Below, one piece after another: positions 10,462-20,213 of a stretch of DNA of 64,000 nt. This DNA is from Pandoraea terrigena. Its GTDB lineage: Bacteria; Pseudomonadota; Gammaproteobacteria; Burkholderiales; Burkholderiaceae. The notes under the pieces were generated by a model. That model worked only from the letters and a program-made list of their open reading frames with translations, searched no databases and was not told the DNA's origin. The position numbers and the translations under genes are program-made. Positions within the stretch are counted from its first letter, which is position 1. Each line of letters opens with the position of its first letter. The stretch covers positions 62,001-126,000 of the forward strand of contig NZ_CABPRU010000007.1 in NCBI RefSeq assembly GCF_902459705.1. The letters run 5' to 3'.

Positions 10462-11088
10462 ATGACGCTCGACGCCTTCAAGTTTTTCATCTCGTTGCTG
10501 GCCCTGATCAATCCGCTCGGGGCGATCCCGCTATTCATCAGCCTGACGTCATCGCAGACGCGCGATGAGAAGCGACGTACGATCAATGTCGCGGCGATCG
10601 CCGTCGCCCTGGTGGTCGCGGGCTCGGGGCTGTTCGGTGAAGCCATCATCCGCTTCTTCGGTATTTCGATCGCGTCGCTTGAAGTTGGCGGCGGCGTCAT
10701 CATGTTGCTCATGGCAGTGAACATGATCAACGCGCAGACCGGGAACACGCGCTCGACGGCGGAAGAGCGCGACGAAGCGGAGGAGCGACCCAACATCGCC
10801 GTGGTGCCGCTCGCGATCCCGCTGCTCACCGGACCGGGTACGATCAGTACCGTGATCATTTACTCGGGGCGTGCGCACGGCTGGGCGCAGATCCTGATGC
10901 TCATGGCGATTGGCGTGGGCCTGGGCGCGGTGTGCTGGGTGGCGCTGCGCAGCGCCGGGCGCCTTGAAGCCTGGCTCGGGCGTACGGGCATCAATATCGG
11001 CACGCGTCTGATGGGGTTGATCCTCTCGGCGCTGGCCGTGGAATTCATTATCGATGGTTTGAAAATACTGCTGCCGGGTTTGAGATGA
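10462..11088 (+). CDS. MarC-family inner-membrane protein
   Basis: This 208-residue protein with about six transmembrane segments belongs to the MarC/UPF0056 family, whose function is unsettled. Typical segments are [17 protein letters not shown] near the N-terminus and [15 protein letters not shown] in the middle. The ATG at 10462 was preferred over an upstream GTG. It overlaps hisH by 4 bases (ATGA), so it is embedded in the his operon although no histidine role is known. Confidence 0.9.
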   Translation: MTLDAFKFFISLLALINPLGAIPLFISLTSSQTRDEKRRTINVAAIAVALVVAGSGLFGEAIIRFFGISIASLEVGGGVIMLLMAVNMINAQTGNTRSTAEERDEAEERPNIAVVPLAIPLLTGPGTISTVIIYSGRAHGWAQILMLMAIGVGLGAVCWVALRSAGRLEAWLGRTGINIGTRLMGLILSALAVEFIIDGLKILLPGLR

Positions 11089-11723
11089 ATAAGATTGCGA
11101 TTGTCGACTACGGAATGGGCAACCTGCGCTCGGTCTATCAGGCGCTGCGTGCGGCCGCGCCGGAGGCCGATGTGAGCATCAGCAGCGACGCCGCTGAGAT
11201 TCGCGCCGCCGACCGCGTGGTGCTGCCGGGACAGGGCGCGATGCGCGACTGCATGGGCTGCCTGAATGAATCGGGCCTGCGCGAAGCGGTGGTCGAGGCC
11301 GCCGCCACCAAGCCGATGTTCGGTGTGTGCGTGGGTGAGCAGATGCTGTTCGACATGTCCGAAGAGGGCAATACGCCCGCGCTCGGCCTGCTGCCGGGCC
11401 GCGTGGTGCGCTTCGAACTCGAGGGCCAGGTGCAGGACGACGGCTCGCGCTTCAAGGTGCCGCAGATGGGCTGGAACCGTGTGCGCCAGACGCAGCCCCA
11501 CCCGATGTGGGCCGGCGTGCCCGACGACAGTTATTTTTACTTCGTGCACAGCTATTACGTTGTGCCCGCAAGACCCGAGTTGACGGTCGGCGAGACGGTC
11601 TATGGAGTGCCCTTTACCTGTGCAGTGGCCCAAGATAATATCTTCGCCACCCAGTTCCACCCGGAAAAGAGCGCTCAGGCCGGCCTTGCCCTGTATCGTA
11701 ATTTTGCGCAGTGGAAGCCCTGA
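11085..11723 (+). CDS. hisH: Imidazole glycerol phosphate synthase, glutamine amidotransferase subunit
   Basis: HisH hydrolyses glutamine and channels ammonia to HisF. The 212-residue class I amidotransferase has the nucleophile Cys in [13 protein letters not shown] and the His-Glu pair in [13 protein letters not shown] near the C-terminus. N-terminal [12 protein letters not shown] is diagnostic. It is coupled to marC by a 4-base overlap and is followed by a 191-base gap before hisA. Confidence 0.96.
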   Translation: MNKIAIVDYGMGNLRSVYQALRAAAPEADVSISSDAAEIRAADRVVLPGQGAMRDCMGCLNESGLREAVVEAAATKPMFGVCVGEQMLFDMSEEGNTPALGLLPGRVVRFELEGQVQDDGSRFKVPQMGWNRVRQTQPHPMWAGVPDDSYFYFVHSYYVVPARPELTVGETVYGVPFTCAVAQDNIFATQFHPEKSAQAGLALYRNFAQWKP

Positions 11724-11914
11724 TCGTGATCCGTTTGGCGCGTTCGCGCCCGGATGTCTCTCGGAGCATGCCCGGCGTCCCGGCTTATACTGTGTCATGT
11801 TGATGAATCCGATCCCGACGTGCCGATACCCGGCAAGGCTGGGGTCGGTTTTATGTTGTCCGCGTAGTCTGCGAATTCCCTTTACCTCCCTCTAGCGACG
11901 TTTCACGATTGCCT

Positions 11915-12664
11915 ATGCTGCTCATCCCGGCCATCGACCTTAAAGACGGTCAGTGTGTTCGCCTCAAACAAGGCGACATGGATCAAGCCACCGTATTCTC
12001 GGAAGACCCCGCAGCCATGGCTCGACATTGGGTCGAGCAAGGCGCGCGCCGCCTCCACCTGGTGGACTTGAACGGCGCATTCGTCGGCAAGCCGCGCAAC
12101 GAAGCGGCCATCCGCACCATCATTCAGGAGGTCGGGGCTGATATTCCCGTGCAACTGGGCGGTGGTATTCGCGACCTGGCCACCATCGAGCGCTATCTCG
12201 ACGACGGTCTGTCGTACGTCATCATCGGGACGGCGGCGGTGAAGAATCCCGGATTCCTCCGCGATGCGTGCACTGCCTTCGGCGGGCACATCATCGTCGG
12301 TCTCGACGCCAAGGACGGCAAGGTCGCCACCGACGGCTGGAGCAAGCTCACCGGCCACGAAGTCGTGGATCTGGCGCGCAAGTTCGAGGACTACGGCGTC
12401 GAATCGATCATCTACACCGATATCGGCCGCGACGGCATGCTCCAGGGCATCAACATCGAGGCGACCGTACGTCTCGCGCAGGCCGTGACGGTGCCGGTGA
12501 TCGCCAGCGGCGGGCTGTCGAACCTGGACGATATCGATGCGCTTTGCCAGGTCGAGCGGGAGGGCGTCGAAGGCGTTATCTGCGGCCGTGCGATCTACTC
12601 GGGCGACCTGAACTTCTCGGCGGCGCAAACGCGTGCCGACGAGCTTTCCGGAGGAGCGGCATAA
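11915..12664 (+). CDS. hisA: Phosphoribosylformimino-AICAR ribotide isomerase
   Basis: HisA is a (beta-alpha)8-barrel isomerase that opens the ribose ring of ProFAR. The 249-residue product has the catalytic Asp in [11 protein letters not shown] and the second Asp in [11 protein letters not shown], and phosphate-binding loops LGGGIRD and ASGGLSN. The ATG at 11915 was taken over a TTG two codons upstream. A weak TATACT box lies at 11786-11791 in the gap after hisH, so a secondary promoter is possible. Confidence 0.96.
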   Translation: MLLIPAIDLKDGQCVRLKQGDMDQATVFSEDPAAMARHWVEQGARRLHLVDLNGAFVGKPRNEAAIRTIIQEVGADIPVQLGGGIRDLATIERYLDDGLSYVIIGTAAVKNPGFLRDACTAFGGHIIVGLDAKDGKVATDGWSKLTGHEVVDLARKFEDYGVESIIYTDIGRDGMLQGINIEATVRLAQAVTVPVIASGGLSNLDDIDALCQVEREGVEGVICGRAIYSGDLNFSAAQTRADELSGGAA

Positions 12665-12702
12665 GCGAGACCACGGCTGCGGCCGCCTCGCCTGCCAACA
12701 TC

Positions 12703-13476
12703 ATGGCTCTCGCTAAACGCATCATCCCGTGTCTGGACGTGACGGCTGGCCGCGTGGTCAAGGGTGTCAATTTCGTCGAACTTCGCGACGCGGGCGACCC
12801 CGTCGAGATCGCCCGTCGCTATGACGAACAGGGTGCCGACGAACTGACGTTCCTCGACATCACGGCGACCTCTGACGGGCGCGACCTCATCTTGCCGATC
12901 ATCCAGGCGGTGGCCGCGCAGGTCTTCATTCCGCTGACCGTGGGCGGTGGCGTGCGCGAGGTGGCCGACGTGCGCCGCCTGCTCAACGCCGGTGCCGACA
13001 AAGTCAGCATGAACTCGTCGGCCGTGGCCAATCCGCAACTGGTGGCCGACGCGGCCGCCAAGTACGGCTCGCAGTGCATCGTCGTGGCGATCGACGCCAA
13101 GCGTGTGTCCGCCGACGGCGACGCGCCGCGCTGGGAGGTCTTCACACACGGCGGCCGCCAAGCCACCGGGCTCGACGCCGTGGCCTGGGCCAAGCGGATC
13201 GAGACCCTTGGTGCGGGCGAAATCCTGCTCACCAGCATGGATCGCGACGGCACGAAGAGCGGCTTCGACCTGGCGCTCACGCGCGCGGTGTCGGACGCCG
13301 TGAGCATTCCCGTGATCGCATCGGGCGGCGTGGGATCACTGGCCGACCTGGCCAACGGCGTGACCGAAGGCCACGCGGACGCCGTGCTTGCCGCGAGTAT
13401 CTTCCACTACGGCGAGCACACGGTCGGCGAAGCGAAACGCTTCATGGCCGACAAGGGTATTTCGGTGCGGCTCTGA
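12703..13476 (+). CDS. hisF: Imidazole glycerol phosphate synthase, cyclase subunit
   Basis: HisF uses ammonia from HisH to form imidazole glycerol phosphate and AICAR. The 257-residue barrel has the catalytic Asp residues in [15 protein letters not shown] and [13 protein letters not shown], and phosphate loops VGGGVRE and ASGGVGS. The start is the ATG at 12703, 38 bases after hisA; the frame is open further upstream, but only within the hisA coding sequence. Confidence 0.96.
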   Translation: MALAKRIIPCLDVTAGRVVKGVNFVELRDAGDPVEIARRYDEQGADELTFLDITATSDGRDLILPIIQAVAAQVFIPLTVGGGVREVADVRRLLNAGADKVSMNSSAVANPQLVADAAAKYGSQCIVVAIDAKRVSADGDAPRWEVFTHGGRQATGLDAVAWAKRIETLGAGEILLTSMDRDGTKSGFDLALTRAVSDAVSIPVIASGGVGSLADLANGVTEGHADAVLAASIFHYGEHTVGEAKRFMADKGISVRL

Positions 13477-13493
13477 ACGGAATTCGACGGATC

Positions 13494-13892
13494 ATGACGC
13501 AAGATTGGCTGGACAAGGTAGCTTGGGACGCGCAGGGCCTCGTGCCCGTCATTGCGCAGGAAGTCGGCAGCAACGATGTGCTGATGTTCGCCTGGATGAA
13601 CCGTGAGGCGCTCGCGCGCACGGTCGAGACTGGCGAGGCCGTCTATTATTCGCGTTCGCGCAAGCGGCTGTGGCACAAGGGCGAGGAGTCGGGCCACGTG
13701 CAGAAGGTGCACGAGATTCGTCTGGACTGCGACGAAGACGTGGTGCTGATCAAGGTCGAGCAGATCGACGGCATTGCCTGCCACACCGGTCGCCATTCCT
13801 GTTTCTTCCAGAAGTTCGAGGGTAGCGTCGAGGATGGCCGATGGGCATCCGTCGAGCCGGTGCTCAAGGACCCGCACAAGATCTACAAGTGA
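13494..13892 (+). CDS. hisI: Phosphoribosyl-AMP cyclohydrolase
   Basis: HisI opens the purine ring of PR-AMP. The 132-residue enzyme is monofunctional, separate from HisE. The metal and active-site Cys cluster is in [15 protein letters not shown], and the substrate segment [23 protein letters not shown] is family-typical. It begins 17 bases after hisF, and hisE follows 5 bases later. Confidence 0.96.
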   Translation: MTQDWLDKVAWDAQGLVPVIAQEVGSNDVLMFAWMNREALARTVETGEAVYYSRSRKRLWHKGEESGHVQKVHEIRLDCDEDVVLIKVEQIDGIACHTGRHSCFFQKFEGSVEDGRWASVEPVLKDPHKIYK

Positions 13893-13897
13893 GCGCC

Positions 13898-14254
13898 ATG
13901 AACGATACGCTGGAGCGTGTGGCCGAGGTGATCGCCTCGCGCAGGGGGGGCGACCCCGACAAATCGTACGTCGCCCGTCTGTTCCACAAGGGCGACGATG
14001 CCATCTGCAAGAAGATCGGCGAAGAGGCCACTGAAGTGGTGCTCGCGGCGAAGGATATTCGCATCGGCGGGGCCGATAACCTGCGCCAGAAGCTTGTCAA
14101 CGAGACGGCCGACCTGTGGTTTCACTGCATGGTGCTGCTCGCGCATCACGACCTGAGCCCGAACGAAGTGCTCGCCGAACTGGCGCGCCGCGAAGGGTTG
14201 TCGGGGCTCGTGGAAAAGGCGCAGCGCGGCATCCGTGGCGAACACGCAGATTGA
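13898..14254 (+). CDS. hisE: Phosphoribosyl-ATP pyrophosphatase
   Basis: HisE removes pyrophosphate from PR-ATP, the second histidine step. It is an all-alpha MazG-like fold of 118 residues. The metal-binding acidic helix is seen in [17 protein letters not shown] and the following helix in [21 protein letters not shown]. The ATG at 13898 gives the normal start; the in-frame upstream extension overlaps hisI and was rejected. It is the last his gene of the run. Confidence 0.95.
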   Translation: MNDTLERVAEVIASRRGGDPDKSYVARLFHKGDDAICKKIGEEATEVVLAAKDIRIGGADNLRQKLVNETADLWFHCMVLLAHHDLSPNEVLAELARREGLSGLVEKAQRGIRGEHAD

Positions 14255-14319
14255 TTTCCCTCGGCCGTGATGGCCGTGATCGTGGATATGCCGCGCAGGC
14301 TCACGCGAGGAGACGCCTC

Positions 14320-14742
14320 ATGAACGATTCGCAGCCCCCGGGTGCGACCGGATCGTCCGGTAGCCCGGGCAATCCTTACCTTGCCACGCCCCCGAATGCG
14401 CCGAGCGCCGAGCAGGAGCGCGCGCTGCGCAAGCTCACGCACGTGCTCTATGCGCTCTACGCGCTGTTCTGGCTCACGGGCGGCGTGACCGCCATCGTGG
14501 CGATCATCATCAACTACATCAAGCGCGACGATGCGGCCGGCACGCTCTACGCCTCGCATTTCACCTGGCAGATCCGCACGTTCTGGTGGTCGGTGGTCTG
14601 GGGTGTGCTCGGCGTGGCGCTCGCCGTGGTGATGGTCGGCTTCGCCATTCTTTGGGTGCTGGGCATCTGGGCACTGTACCGGATCGTCAAGGGCTGGCTC
14701 TACCTGAACGACAACAAGCCCATGTATGCCGCGCGCGCCTGA
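14320..14742 (+). CDS. Small membrane protein (DUF4870/TIC20-like)
   Basis: This 140-residue protein has a Pro/Gly/Ser-rich N-terminal tail of about 35 residues and then three hydrophobic helices (YALYALFWLTGGVTAIVAIIINY; a middle helix after FHFTW-like SHFTWQIRTFWW; WVLGIWALYRIVKGW). The arrangement fits DUF4870-type membrane proteins of unknown function. It lies between hisE and the HIT gene in the same direction, with a GCGAGGAGACG ribosome site. Confidence 0.8.
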   Translation: MNDSQPPGATGSSGSPGNPYLATPPNAPSAEQERALRKLTHVLYALYALFWLTGGVTAIVAIIINYIKRDDAAGTLYASHFTWQIRTFWWSVVWGVLGVALAVVMVGFAILWVLGIWALYRIVKGWLYLNDNKPMYAARA

Positions 14743-14796
14743 ACCACGCTGAGCGGCACTTCGAACCGTACACGTATTCGAGAGGACGACACACGC

Positions 14797-15171
14797 ATGA
14801 CGCACGACAACTGTATCTTCTGCAAGATCATTGCCGGGCAGATCCCGAGCGCGCAGGTCCATGCCGACGACGATGTCGTGGTGTTCAGGGACATCAACCC
14901 GGCCGCCGATCTGCACCTGCTCATGGTGCCGCGCAAGCACATCGCCACGCTGCAGGACTGCCAGCCGGACGATCAGGCGCTGCTGGGCAAGATGATGCTG
15001 CTCGCGCCAAGGCTGGCCGCGGAGCAGGGCTATCGTTTTGACGGCGATGCGTCGAACATCGAAGGCAACGGGTTCCGTGTCGTGACGAACACCGGGCCGG
15101 GCGGCGGCCAGGAGGTTTATCATCTTCACATGCACATTCTGGCCGGGCCGCGTCCGTGGAAGCGGATGTAA
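14797..15171 (+). CDS. HIT-family (histidine triad) nucleotide-binding protein
   Basis: This 124-residue HINT-like protein likely hydrolyses AMP-linked phosphoramidates or related nucleotides in the cytoplasm. It shows DNCIFCKIIAGQIPS at the N-terminus and the catalytic histidine triad in YHLHMHILAG near the C-terminus. Residues 18-40 (SAQVHADDDVVVFRDINPAA) are family-typical. It sits between the DUF4870 gene and tatA, an order I recall from betaproteobacteria. Confidence 0.93.
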   Translation: MTHDNCIFCKIIAGQIPSAQVHADDDVVVFRDINPAADLHLLMVPRKHIATLQDCQPDDQALLGKMMLLAPRLAAEQGYRFDGDASNIEGNGFRVVTNTGPGGGQEVYHLHMHILAGPRPWKRM

Positions 15172-15307
15172 ATAGCGCTGGCGGCGGGGCACGACACTTT
15201 GTCGCGCAAGACAGCCAGATCGTGCAAGCGTCCCGCATCGACGACAGTTTCACGAAACATTTATTTCTACCCGGCCTCCGGCCCGGTTACGATGCAGGAC
15301 GTGACGC

Positions 15308-15334
15308 GCAATGTGCCACAATGGGGCACATTGC
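15308..15334. repeat. 10-bp inverted repeat upstream of tatA
   Basis: GCAATGTGCC and GGCACATTGC form a perfect inverted repeat with a 7-base spacer in the 280-base gap before tatA. No U-tract follows. It lies about 120 bases before the tatA start, so an operator or an mRNA hairpin is possible; neither is shown. Confidence 0.6.
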
Positions 15335-15451
15335 CGCGGGCACGGCGGCAAACATGGAGCGCTTGTCCGGGGGGCGTGACGCCAGGGCAATCGTGCACGA
15401 CAAGACCCCGTCGCGATGCGGCAGGGGTGGGGAAACGCAAGGAGAGTGGTC

Positions 15452-15697
15452 ATGGGTTCGTTGAGTATTTGGCACTGGCTGATCGTGCTGGTGATCGTGA
15501 TGATGGTTTTCGGCACCAAGAAGCTGCGTAACATCGGCAGCGACCTGGGTGGCGCCGTGAAGGGTTTCAAGGACGGCATGAAGGAGGGCGAAGGTGCCCC
15601 GGCCGCCAAGGAAGACCCGGCGGCTGCCAAGGAACTGCGCGATTCGACCACCATCGACGTGCAGGCCAAGGACGCGAGCAATCACAAGCAAGGCTAA
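15452..15697 (+). CDS. tatA: Sec-independent translocase subunit TatA
   Basis: TatA polymerises to form the pore of the twin-arginine pathway. The 81-residue protein has one N-terminal transmembrane helix ([16 protein letters not shown]), the Phe-Gly hinge in [10 protein letters not shown], an amphipathic helix and a charged C-terminal tail. The ATG at 15452 ([10 protein letters not shown]) is the standard start. tatB follows 12 bases later. Confidence 0.95.
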   Translation: MGSLSIWHWLIVLVIVMMVFGTKKLRNIGSDLGGAVKGFKDGMKEGEGAPAAKEDPAAAKELRDSTTIDVQAKDASNHKQG

Positions 15698-15709
15698 GCC
15701 GGCGTCGAC

Positions 15710-16252
15710 ATGATCGATCTTGGTCTTTCCAAGCTGATGCTGATCGGCGTTGTCGCGCTGGTCGTGATCGGCCCCGAGCGCTTGCCCAAGGTGGCACGCA
15801 CGGCGGGGGCACTCTTTGGCCGCGCACAGCGCTATATCAACGATGTGAAAGCCGAGGTGAGCCGCGAGATGGAACTCGACGAGTTGCGCAACATGCGCAC
15901 CCAGTTCGAGGACGCGGCCCGCAGCGCCCAGAACACCATTCAGAAGCAGTTGCACGAGCAGGAGGCGTCGCTCAACGACGCCTGGGCCAGTGCCACGGGG
16001 ACATCGACCGGCGAAATCGCCGGTGGCGGCACGGACGCGGCGACCGGGTATTCGGACAGCTATCTGGCCGAACCGGTGGTCACGTCCGGGATACGCGGGT
16101 CGACCAAGCGCCGCAACTGGCGTGTGCGCCGGACTGCCACACCGATCTGGTTCAAGCAGGCCAGCGCCACGCGAACGCGGGTGCAGTCGGGGGCGGCGCG
16201 CGTGGCGCGCCACACGCCGGTCAAGCTGCGCCGGCCCGTCAAGTTCTTCTGA
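15710..16252 (+). CDS. tatB: Sec-independent translocase subunit TatB
   Basis: TatB works with TatC to recognise twin-arginine signal peptides. The 180-residue protein has the N-terminal membrane helix (LSKLMLIGVVALVVIGPERLP), the Gly-Pro-Glu-Arg-Leu-Pro motif that marks TatB, and an amphipathic helix. The C-terminal 80 residues are basic and look disordered. It lies between tatA and tatC. Confidence 0.94.
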   Translation: MIDLGLSKLMLIGVVALVVIGPERLPKVARTAGALFGRAQRYINDVKAEVSREMELDELRNMRTQFEDAARSAQNTIQKQLHEQEASLNDAWASATGTSTGEIAGGGTDAATGYSDSYLAEPVVTSGIRGSTKRRNWRVRRTATPIWFKQASATRTRVQSGAARVARHTPVKLRRPVKFF

Positions 16253-16317
16253 GGCGCTTGCGCACTGAACTTCCCGCCATCTGGCACTGTGCCGGCTTCA
16301 TTCCTGGATAAGTCGAC

Positions 16318-17109
16318 GTGAGCGACGACAAGCAAATCCCCGAAGGGGGCTCCGAAGAGACCTTCATCTCGCATCTGATCGAGCTGCGCAACCGCATCAT
16401 TCGCGCGGGTGCGGCGGTGATCGTGGTGTTCCTCTCCCTGGTCTATTGGGCGCCGGATATTTTCCGCCTGCTCTCTCGTCCACTGATGCAATCGCTGCCC
16501 GTGGGCGGCAAGATGATCGTCACGGATATCACCGGCTCGTTCTTCGTGCCGATGAAGGTCACAATGATGGTGGCGTTCGTCATCGCGCTACCGATCGTGC
16601 TCTACCAGGCCTGGGCGTTCGTAGCGCCGGGGTTATATCAGCACGAGAAGAAGTTGGTCGTGCCGCTCGTCGTGAGCAGCTACACGCTGTTCCTGCTCGG
16701 CATGTCGTTCGCCTACTTCCTGGTGTTCCCGACCGTGTTCCACTTCATGGCGCATTACAACGCGCCATTGGGCGCGGAAATGAACACCGATATCGACAAT
16801 TACCTGAGTTTTGTCCTCACGATGTTCCTGTGCTTCGGGGTGACCTTCGAAGTGCCGGTCGTTGTCGTGGTGCTCGCCCGCATGGGTGTGGTCAGCATCG
16901 ACAAGCTCAAGCAGATTCGGCCGTACGTGGTGGTGGGCGCCTTTGTGCTCGCGGCCGTCGTGACGCCGCCAGATATGCTCTCGCAGCTCATGCTGGCGAT
17001 CCCGCTCTGTATCCTTTACGAGCTGGGCCTGATTGCTGCACGGCTGTTCGTCAAGCAGGGGCAGCAGGCTGGAGACGAGAGCGAGGGCAATGGCGAGGCG
17101 ACGCCGTAA
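16318..17109 (+). CDS. tatC: Sec-independent translocase subunit TatC
   Basis: TatC is the six-helix inner-membrane receptor for twin-arginine signals. The 263-residue product has the conserved N-terminal segment FISHLIELRNRIIRA, the periplasmic loop after FVAPGLYQHEKK, and the C-terminal region VVTPPDMLSQLMLAIPLCILYELG. A GTG start at 16318 is used. A strong bidirectional terminator lies about 60 bases downstream. The window also holds a clear Tat substrate, the Rieske protein at 20214. Confidence 0.95.
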   Translation: MSDDKQIPEGGSEETFISHLIELRNRIIRAGAAVIVVFLSLVYWAPDIFRLLSRPLMQSLPVGGKMIVTDITGSFFVPMKVTMMVAFVIALPIVLYQAWAFVAPGLYQHEKKLVVPLVVSSYTLFLLGMSFAYFLVFPTVFHFMAHYNAPLGAEMNTDIDNYLSFVLTMFLCFGVTFEVPVVVVVLARMGVVSIDKLKQIRPYVVVGAFVLAAVVTPPDMLSQLMLAIPLCILYELGLIAARLFVKQGQQAGDESEGNGEATP

Positions 17110-17171
17110 CCCAGCATAACCGGACGTGACCTGCCGCGGCACCGCCACCGGCTCGCGACACCGATACAGAC

Positions 17172-17205
17172 AAAAAAGCACGGGTCCATGACCCGTGCTT
17201 TTTTT
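17172..17205. terminator. Bidirectional intrinsic terminator between tatC and the HtrA-like gene
   Basis: GCACGGGTC and GACCCGTGC form a perfect 9-bp stem with a CAT loop, flanked by six A on the left and seven T on the right. It can therefore stop transcription from tatC (plus) and from the protease gene (minus), which converge here. Confidence 0.95.
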
Positions 17206-17318
17206 GGGAGTGATCGCCAAGGGGGACTGCCCGGGCGGCGATGGACAATGCTGAGCGCAGAGACGACGACGGCCGCGCCGAAGCGCAGCCGTCGTGTCGT
17301 TCCGGCCGTCGGGTGCCG

Positions 17319-18560
17319 TCAGTCGGCGCTGTTCCCGTCCGGGCCGCCGTCACCACCACTGTCGGTGCCGTCGCCACTGTCCTGCGCCGGTCGCTTGGGG
17401 GGCGGGGGGCGTTTGCCGATGGTCACGATGAGATCCATCGCTTTCTTTTTGCGCGTGACGTTCAGCTTGACCTGCGTGCCCGGCTTGATCTGAGCGATCA
17501 CGTTGAGCAGTTCGGTGGTGTCGCGAATCGACTCGTCGTTCACCTTTGTCAGGATGTCGCCCGGTTGGACGCCGGCCTTGTCGGCGGGCCCCCCTTGTAC
17601 GACGCCGGCGATGATCACCCCTGAGTCCTGCTGCAGGCCGAACGACTCTGCGATATCCGAGGTAATGTCCTGTGGCTCGACACCGACCCAGCCCCGCGTG
17701 ACCGAGCCGGTGGTAATGATGCTCTCGAGCACCGAGCGGGCCGTCGACACCGGAATGGCGAAGCCGATACCCATGTTGCCGCCGCTGCGCGAGTAGATCG
17801 CTGTGTTGATGCCCAGCAGGTTGCCGTTCACGTCGACCAGTGCGCCGCCCGAGTTGCCGGGGTTGATGGCGGCATCCGTCTGAATGAAGTTCTCGAACGT
17901 GCTGATGTCGAGGTGATTGCGGCCCAGCGCGCTGATGATGCCCATCGTGACCGTCTGGCCGACGCCGAACGGGTTGCCGATGGCGAGGACCACATCACCC
18001 ACGTGTACCTGTTCCATGCGGCCCAGCGTGATCGCAGGCAGGTTGTCGAGCGTGATCTTGAGCACCGCCAGGTCAGTCTCGGGGTCGCTGCCGACCAGCT
18101 TGGCGCGGGCCTTGCGGCCATCGGCGAGGGCGACTTCGATCTCGTCGGCGCCGTCCACCACGTGATGATTCGTGAGAATATAACCTTCGCTGCTCACAAT
18201 CACGCCCGAGCCGAGGCTCGACACTGGGTCTTGCCGCACCGTGCCGCCGCCGTCGCCGAAGAAATAGCGGAACAGCGGATCATCGAGGCGCGGATCGCGA
18301 TTCTGCTTTTGCTCCTTGCTGGAAAAAATGCTGACGACCGCGGGCATGGCCTTTTGCGCGCCGTCGGCATACGAGCCGGTGGCCTGCTTCTCGGACAGGC
18401 TCGGCGCGACTTCCTGCAACGCGATGATGGGATTGGCCAGTTGCTTGCCGAACGAACCCTGGCGTTGCAGCCACTGAGGCTTCAGGGTGGCGACGATGAA
18501 GAGCAACGCAAGCAGCACGGTGACCGCTTGCGCGAACAGTAGCCAGAAGCGTCTGAGCAT
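17319..18560 (-). CDS. HtrA/Deg-family serine protease with one PDZ domain
   Basis: This is a 413-residue envelope protease anchored by an N-terminal membrane helix (FWLLFAQAVTVLLALLFIVATL). The trypsin-like triad is visible: His in LTNHHVVDGADEI, Asp in DPETDLAVLKI, Ser in NPGNSGGALVD. One PDZ domain follows (GPADKAGVQPGDILTKVNDE). A single PDZ plus membrane anchor resembles DegS rather than the two-PDZ DegP/DegQ. The C-terminus is Pro/Gly/Asp-rich. The start at 18560 (MLRRFWLLFA) was preferred because further upstream residues are not signal-like. It is divergent from the Nif3-like gene, with only 20 bases between them. Confidence 0.9.
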   Translation of the reverse strand: MLRRFWLLFAQAVTVLLALLFIVATLKPQWLQRQGSFGKQLANPIIALQEVAPSLSEKQATGSYADGAQKAMPAVVSIFSSKEQKQNRDPRLDDPLFRYFFGDGGGTVRQDPVSSLGSGVIVSSEGYILTNHHVVDGADEIEVALADGRKARAKLVGSDPETDLAVLKITLDNLPAITLGRMEQVHVGDVVLAIGNPFGVGQTVTMGIISALGRNHLDISTFENFIQTDAAINPGNSGGALVDVNGNLLGINTAIYSRSGGNMGIGFAIPVSTARSVLESIITTGSVTRGWVGVEPQDITSDIAESFGLQQDSGVIIAGVVQGGPADKAGVQPGDILTKVNDESIRDTTELLNVIAQIKPGTQVKLNVTRKKKAMDLIVTIGKRPPPPKRPAQDSGDGTDSGGDGGPDGNSAD

Positions 18561-18580
18561 GAAAGAGCGAGACCTTATAT

Positions 18581-19330
18581 ATGAATCGTGTTGAACTCGA
18601 ATTGTATCTGAACGATACCCTGCAAATCGCGCAATTTCGCGATTACTGCCCGAACGGCCTCCAGGTCGAAGGGCGCAATGCGATCCAGAAAATCGCCAGC
18701 GGCGTGACCGCCAGCCTGGCATTTCTCGAAGCCGCCCGCGACTGGGGCGCCGATGCCGTCCTCGTCCACCATGGATACTTCTGGAAGAGCGAAGATGCCC
18801 GAATTATCGGGATGAAGCGTCGTCGTTTGGGCGTGTTGATCAGTCATGACATCAACTTGTTCGCCTACCACCTGCCGCTCGATGCCCATCCCGAGCTGGG
18901 CAACAATGCGCAACTCGGCAAGTGGCTGGGTTTCACCGACGACGGCGGCCGTTTTGGCCCGGATCAGTTGGGGTGGCTTGGCGCACCCGCTGCGCCGACG
19001 ACTTTGGCGGCGCTTGCGGCACACGTCGAAGCGAGGCTGGGGCGCGCGCCCCTGCTGCTGGGCGATCCGGACCGCGCGGTGCGCCGTGTGGCATGGTGCA
19101 CCGGCGGGGCGCAAGGGTTCTTCGAAGCCGCCATCGCGGCGGGCACCGATGTGTACATCAGCGGCGAGGTCTCCGAGCCCACCCAGCATCTCGCCCTCGA
19201 GAGCGGCGTGGGTTACCTGGCGGCGGGGCATCACGCGACCGAGCGTGGCGGCGCGAAAGCCGTGGGCGAGCATGTTGCCGCCCGGTTCGGACTCGAGCAT
19301 CGATTCTTCGATATGCCGAACCCGGCCTGA
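18581..19330 (+). CDS. Nif3-like dinuclear metal centre protein (YbgI/DUF34 family)
   Basis: This 249-residue protein belongs to the Nif3/YbgI family, hexameric proteins with a dinuclear metal site and a proposed GTP cyclohydrolase-like fold; the cellular role is not settled. Motifs are [11 protein letters not shown] near the N-terminus, [11 protein letters not shown] with metal-binding His, [22 protein letters not shown], and the C-terminal [11 protein letters not shown]. It is divergent from the HtrA-like gene and convergent with mscL. Confidence 0.92.
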   Translation: MNRVELELYLNDTLQIAQFRDYCPNGLQVEGRNAIQKIASGVTASLAFLEAARDWGADAVLVHHGYFWKSEDARIIGMKRRRLGVLISHDINLFAYHLPLDAHPELGNNAQLGKWLGFTDDGGRFGPDQLGWLGAPAAPTTLAALAAHVEARLGRAPLLLGDPDRAVRRVAWCTGGAQGFFEAAIAAGTDVYISGEVSEPTQHLALESGVGYLAAGHHATERGGAKAVGEHVAARFGLEHRFFDMPNPA

Positions 19331-19351
19331 CCCGAAGGGCGGCGCGTGGCC

Positions 19352-19798
19352 TTACCCGTTCTGCTTCTTGAGACTATCGCGGATTTCGCGCAGCAGAACG
19401 ATGTCTTCCGGCGTGGGCGCCGGGGTTGCCGGAGCTTCCGGGGCGGAGCGCTTGAGCCGGTTGATCTGCTTGACCATCAGGAAGATGATGACGGCCAGGA
19501 TCAGGAAGTTCAGGGCCACGGTGATGAAGTTGCCATAGCCGAACACGGCCACGCCGGCTTTGGTCAGATCGGCGTAGGACGTCGGATTGCCCTTGAAGTC
19601 GGGCGGTATGGCGCCGAGCAGAATGAACTTGCTCGAGAAATCTAGGCCACCGAAGATTGCACCGACGATCGGCATGATCAGGTCCTTGACGACCGAATCG
19701 ACGATCTTGCCGAAGGCCCCACCGATAATCACACCGACGGCCAGATCGATGACGCTGCCTTTGACGGCAAATTCCTTGAATTCCGACATGAAGCTCAT
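19352..19798 (-). CDS. mscL: Large-conductance mechanosensitive channel
   Basis: MscL is a homopentameric inner-membrane valve that opens under membrane tension during osmotic downshock. The 148-residue product has the N-terminal amphipathic helix and first membrane helix ([22 protein letters not shown]), a periplasmic loop, the second helix ([20 protein letters not shown]) and a C-terminal bundle ([16 protein letters not shown]). GGGAG 8 bases before the ATG at 19798 supports this start over the internal ATG three codons later. Confidence 0.96.
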   Translation of the reverse strand: MSFMSEFKEFAVKGSVIDLAVGVIIGGAFGKIVDSVVKDLIMPIVGAIFGGLDFSSKFILLGAIPPDFKGNPTSYADLTKAGVAVFGYGNFITVALNFLILAVIIFLMVKQINRLKRSAPEAPATPAPTPEDIVLLREIRDSLKKQNG

Positions 19799-20213
19799 GC
19801 CATTTCTCCCTGATTTTCATGAGTGACCGGAGAAGCATCGCGACACCGGCACTCATGAACTGGCATTGAGTGACCGGTCATTCCATGCGGGCCGCACGGC
19901 TGCGGCGGGCGCCGCGTCGATCAATGTCACGCTAATGCCACAGGCCGCGCGCGATGTCACCGGGACGAGACAGGGAAAATGATGACTAAATGTCGTGCAC
20001 GCGTCAACGAAAGCGGCGATCATAGCGGTTCTCGTGCAGCATCCCAGAAGCGAAACCCCGGGTGAGCGCTAGCCACCCGCAGGGTACGTTAATCCTTTGA
20101 AAATACGCGAAAACCACTAGGAGACTGGGGCGTTTTGCCGTTGTTGCAGGCATTTGCGCTCGCGTATGATTTAAGGTTGACGGAAATACCAATTCAACCG
20201 TGTGGGGCTTGTG
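19799..20213. other. Intergenic region between mscL and petA
   Basis: About 415 bases contain no supported gene. The decamer GAGTGACCGG occurs twice (near 19819 and 19869), the second followed by a palindromic ACCGGT. A candidate petA promoter, TTGTTG (20141) with TATGAT (20165) and an 18-base spacer, lies about 45 bases before the petA start; confidence in it is low. Confidence 0.4.
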
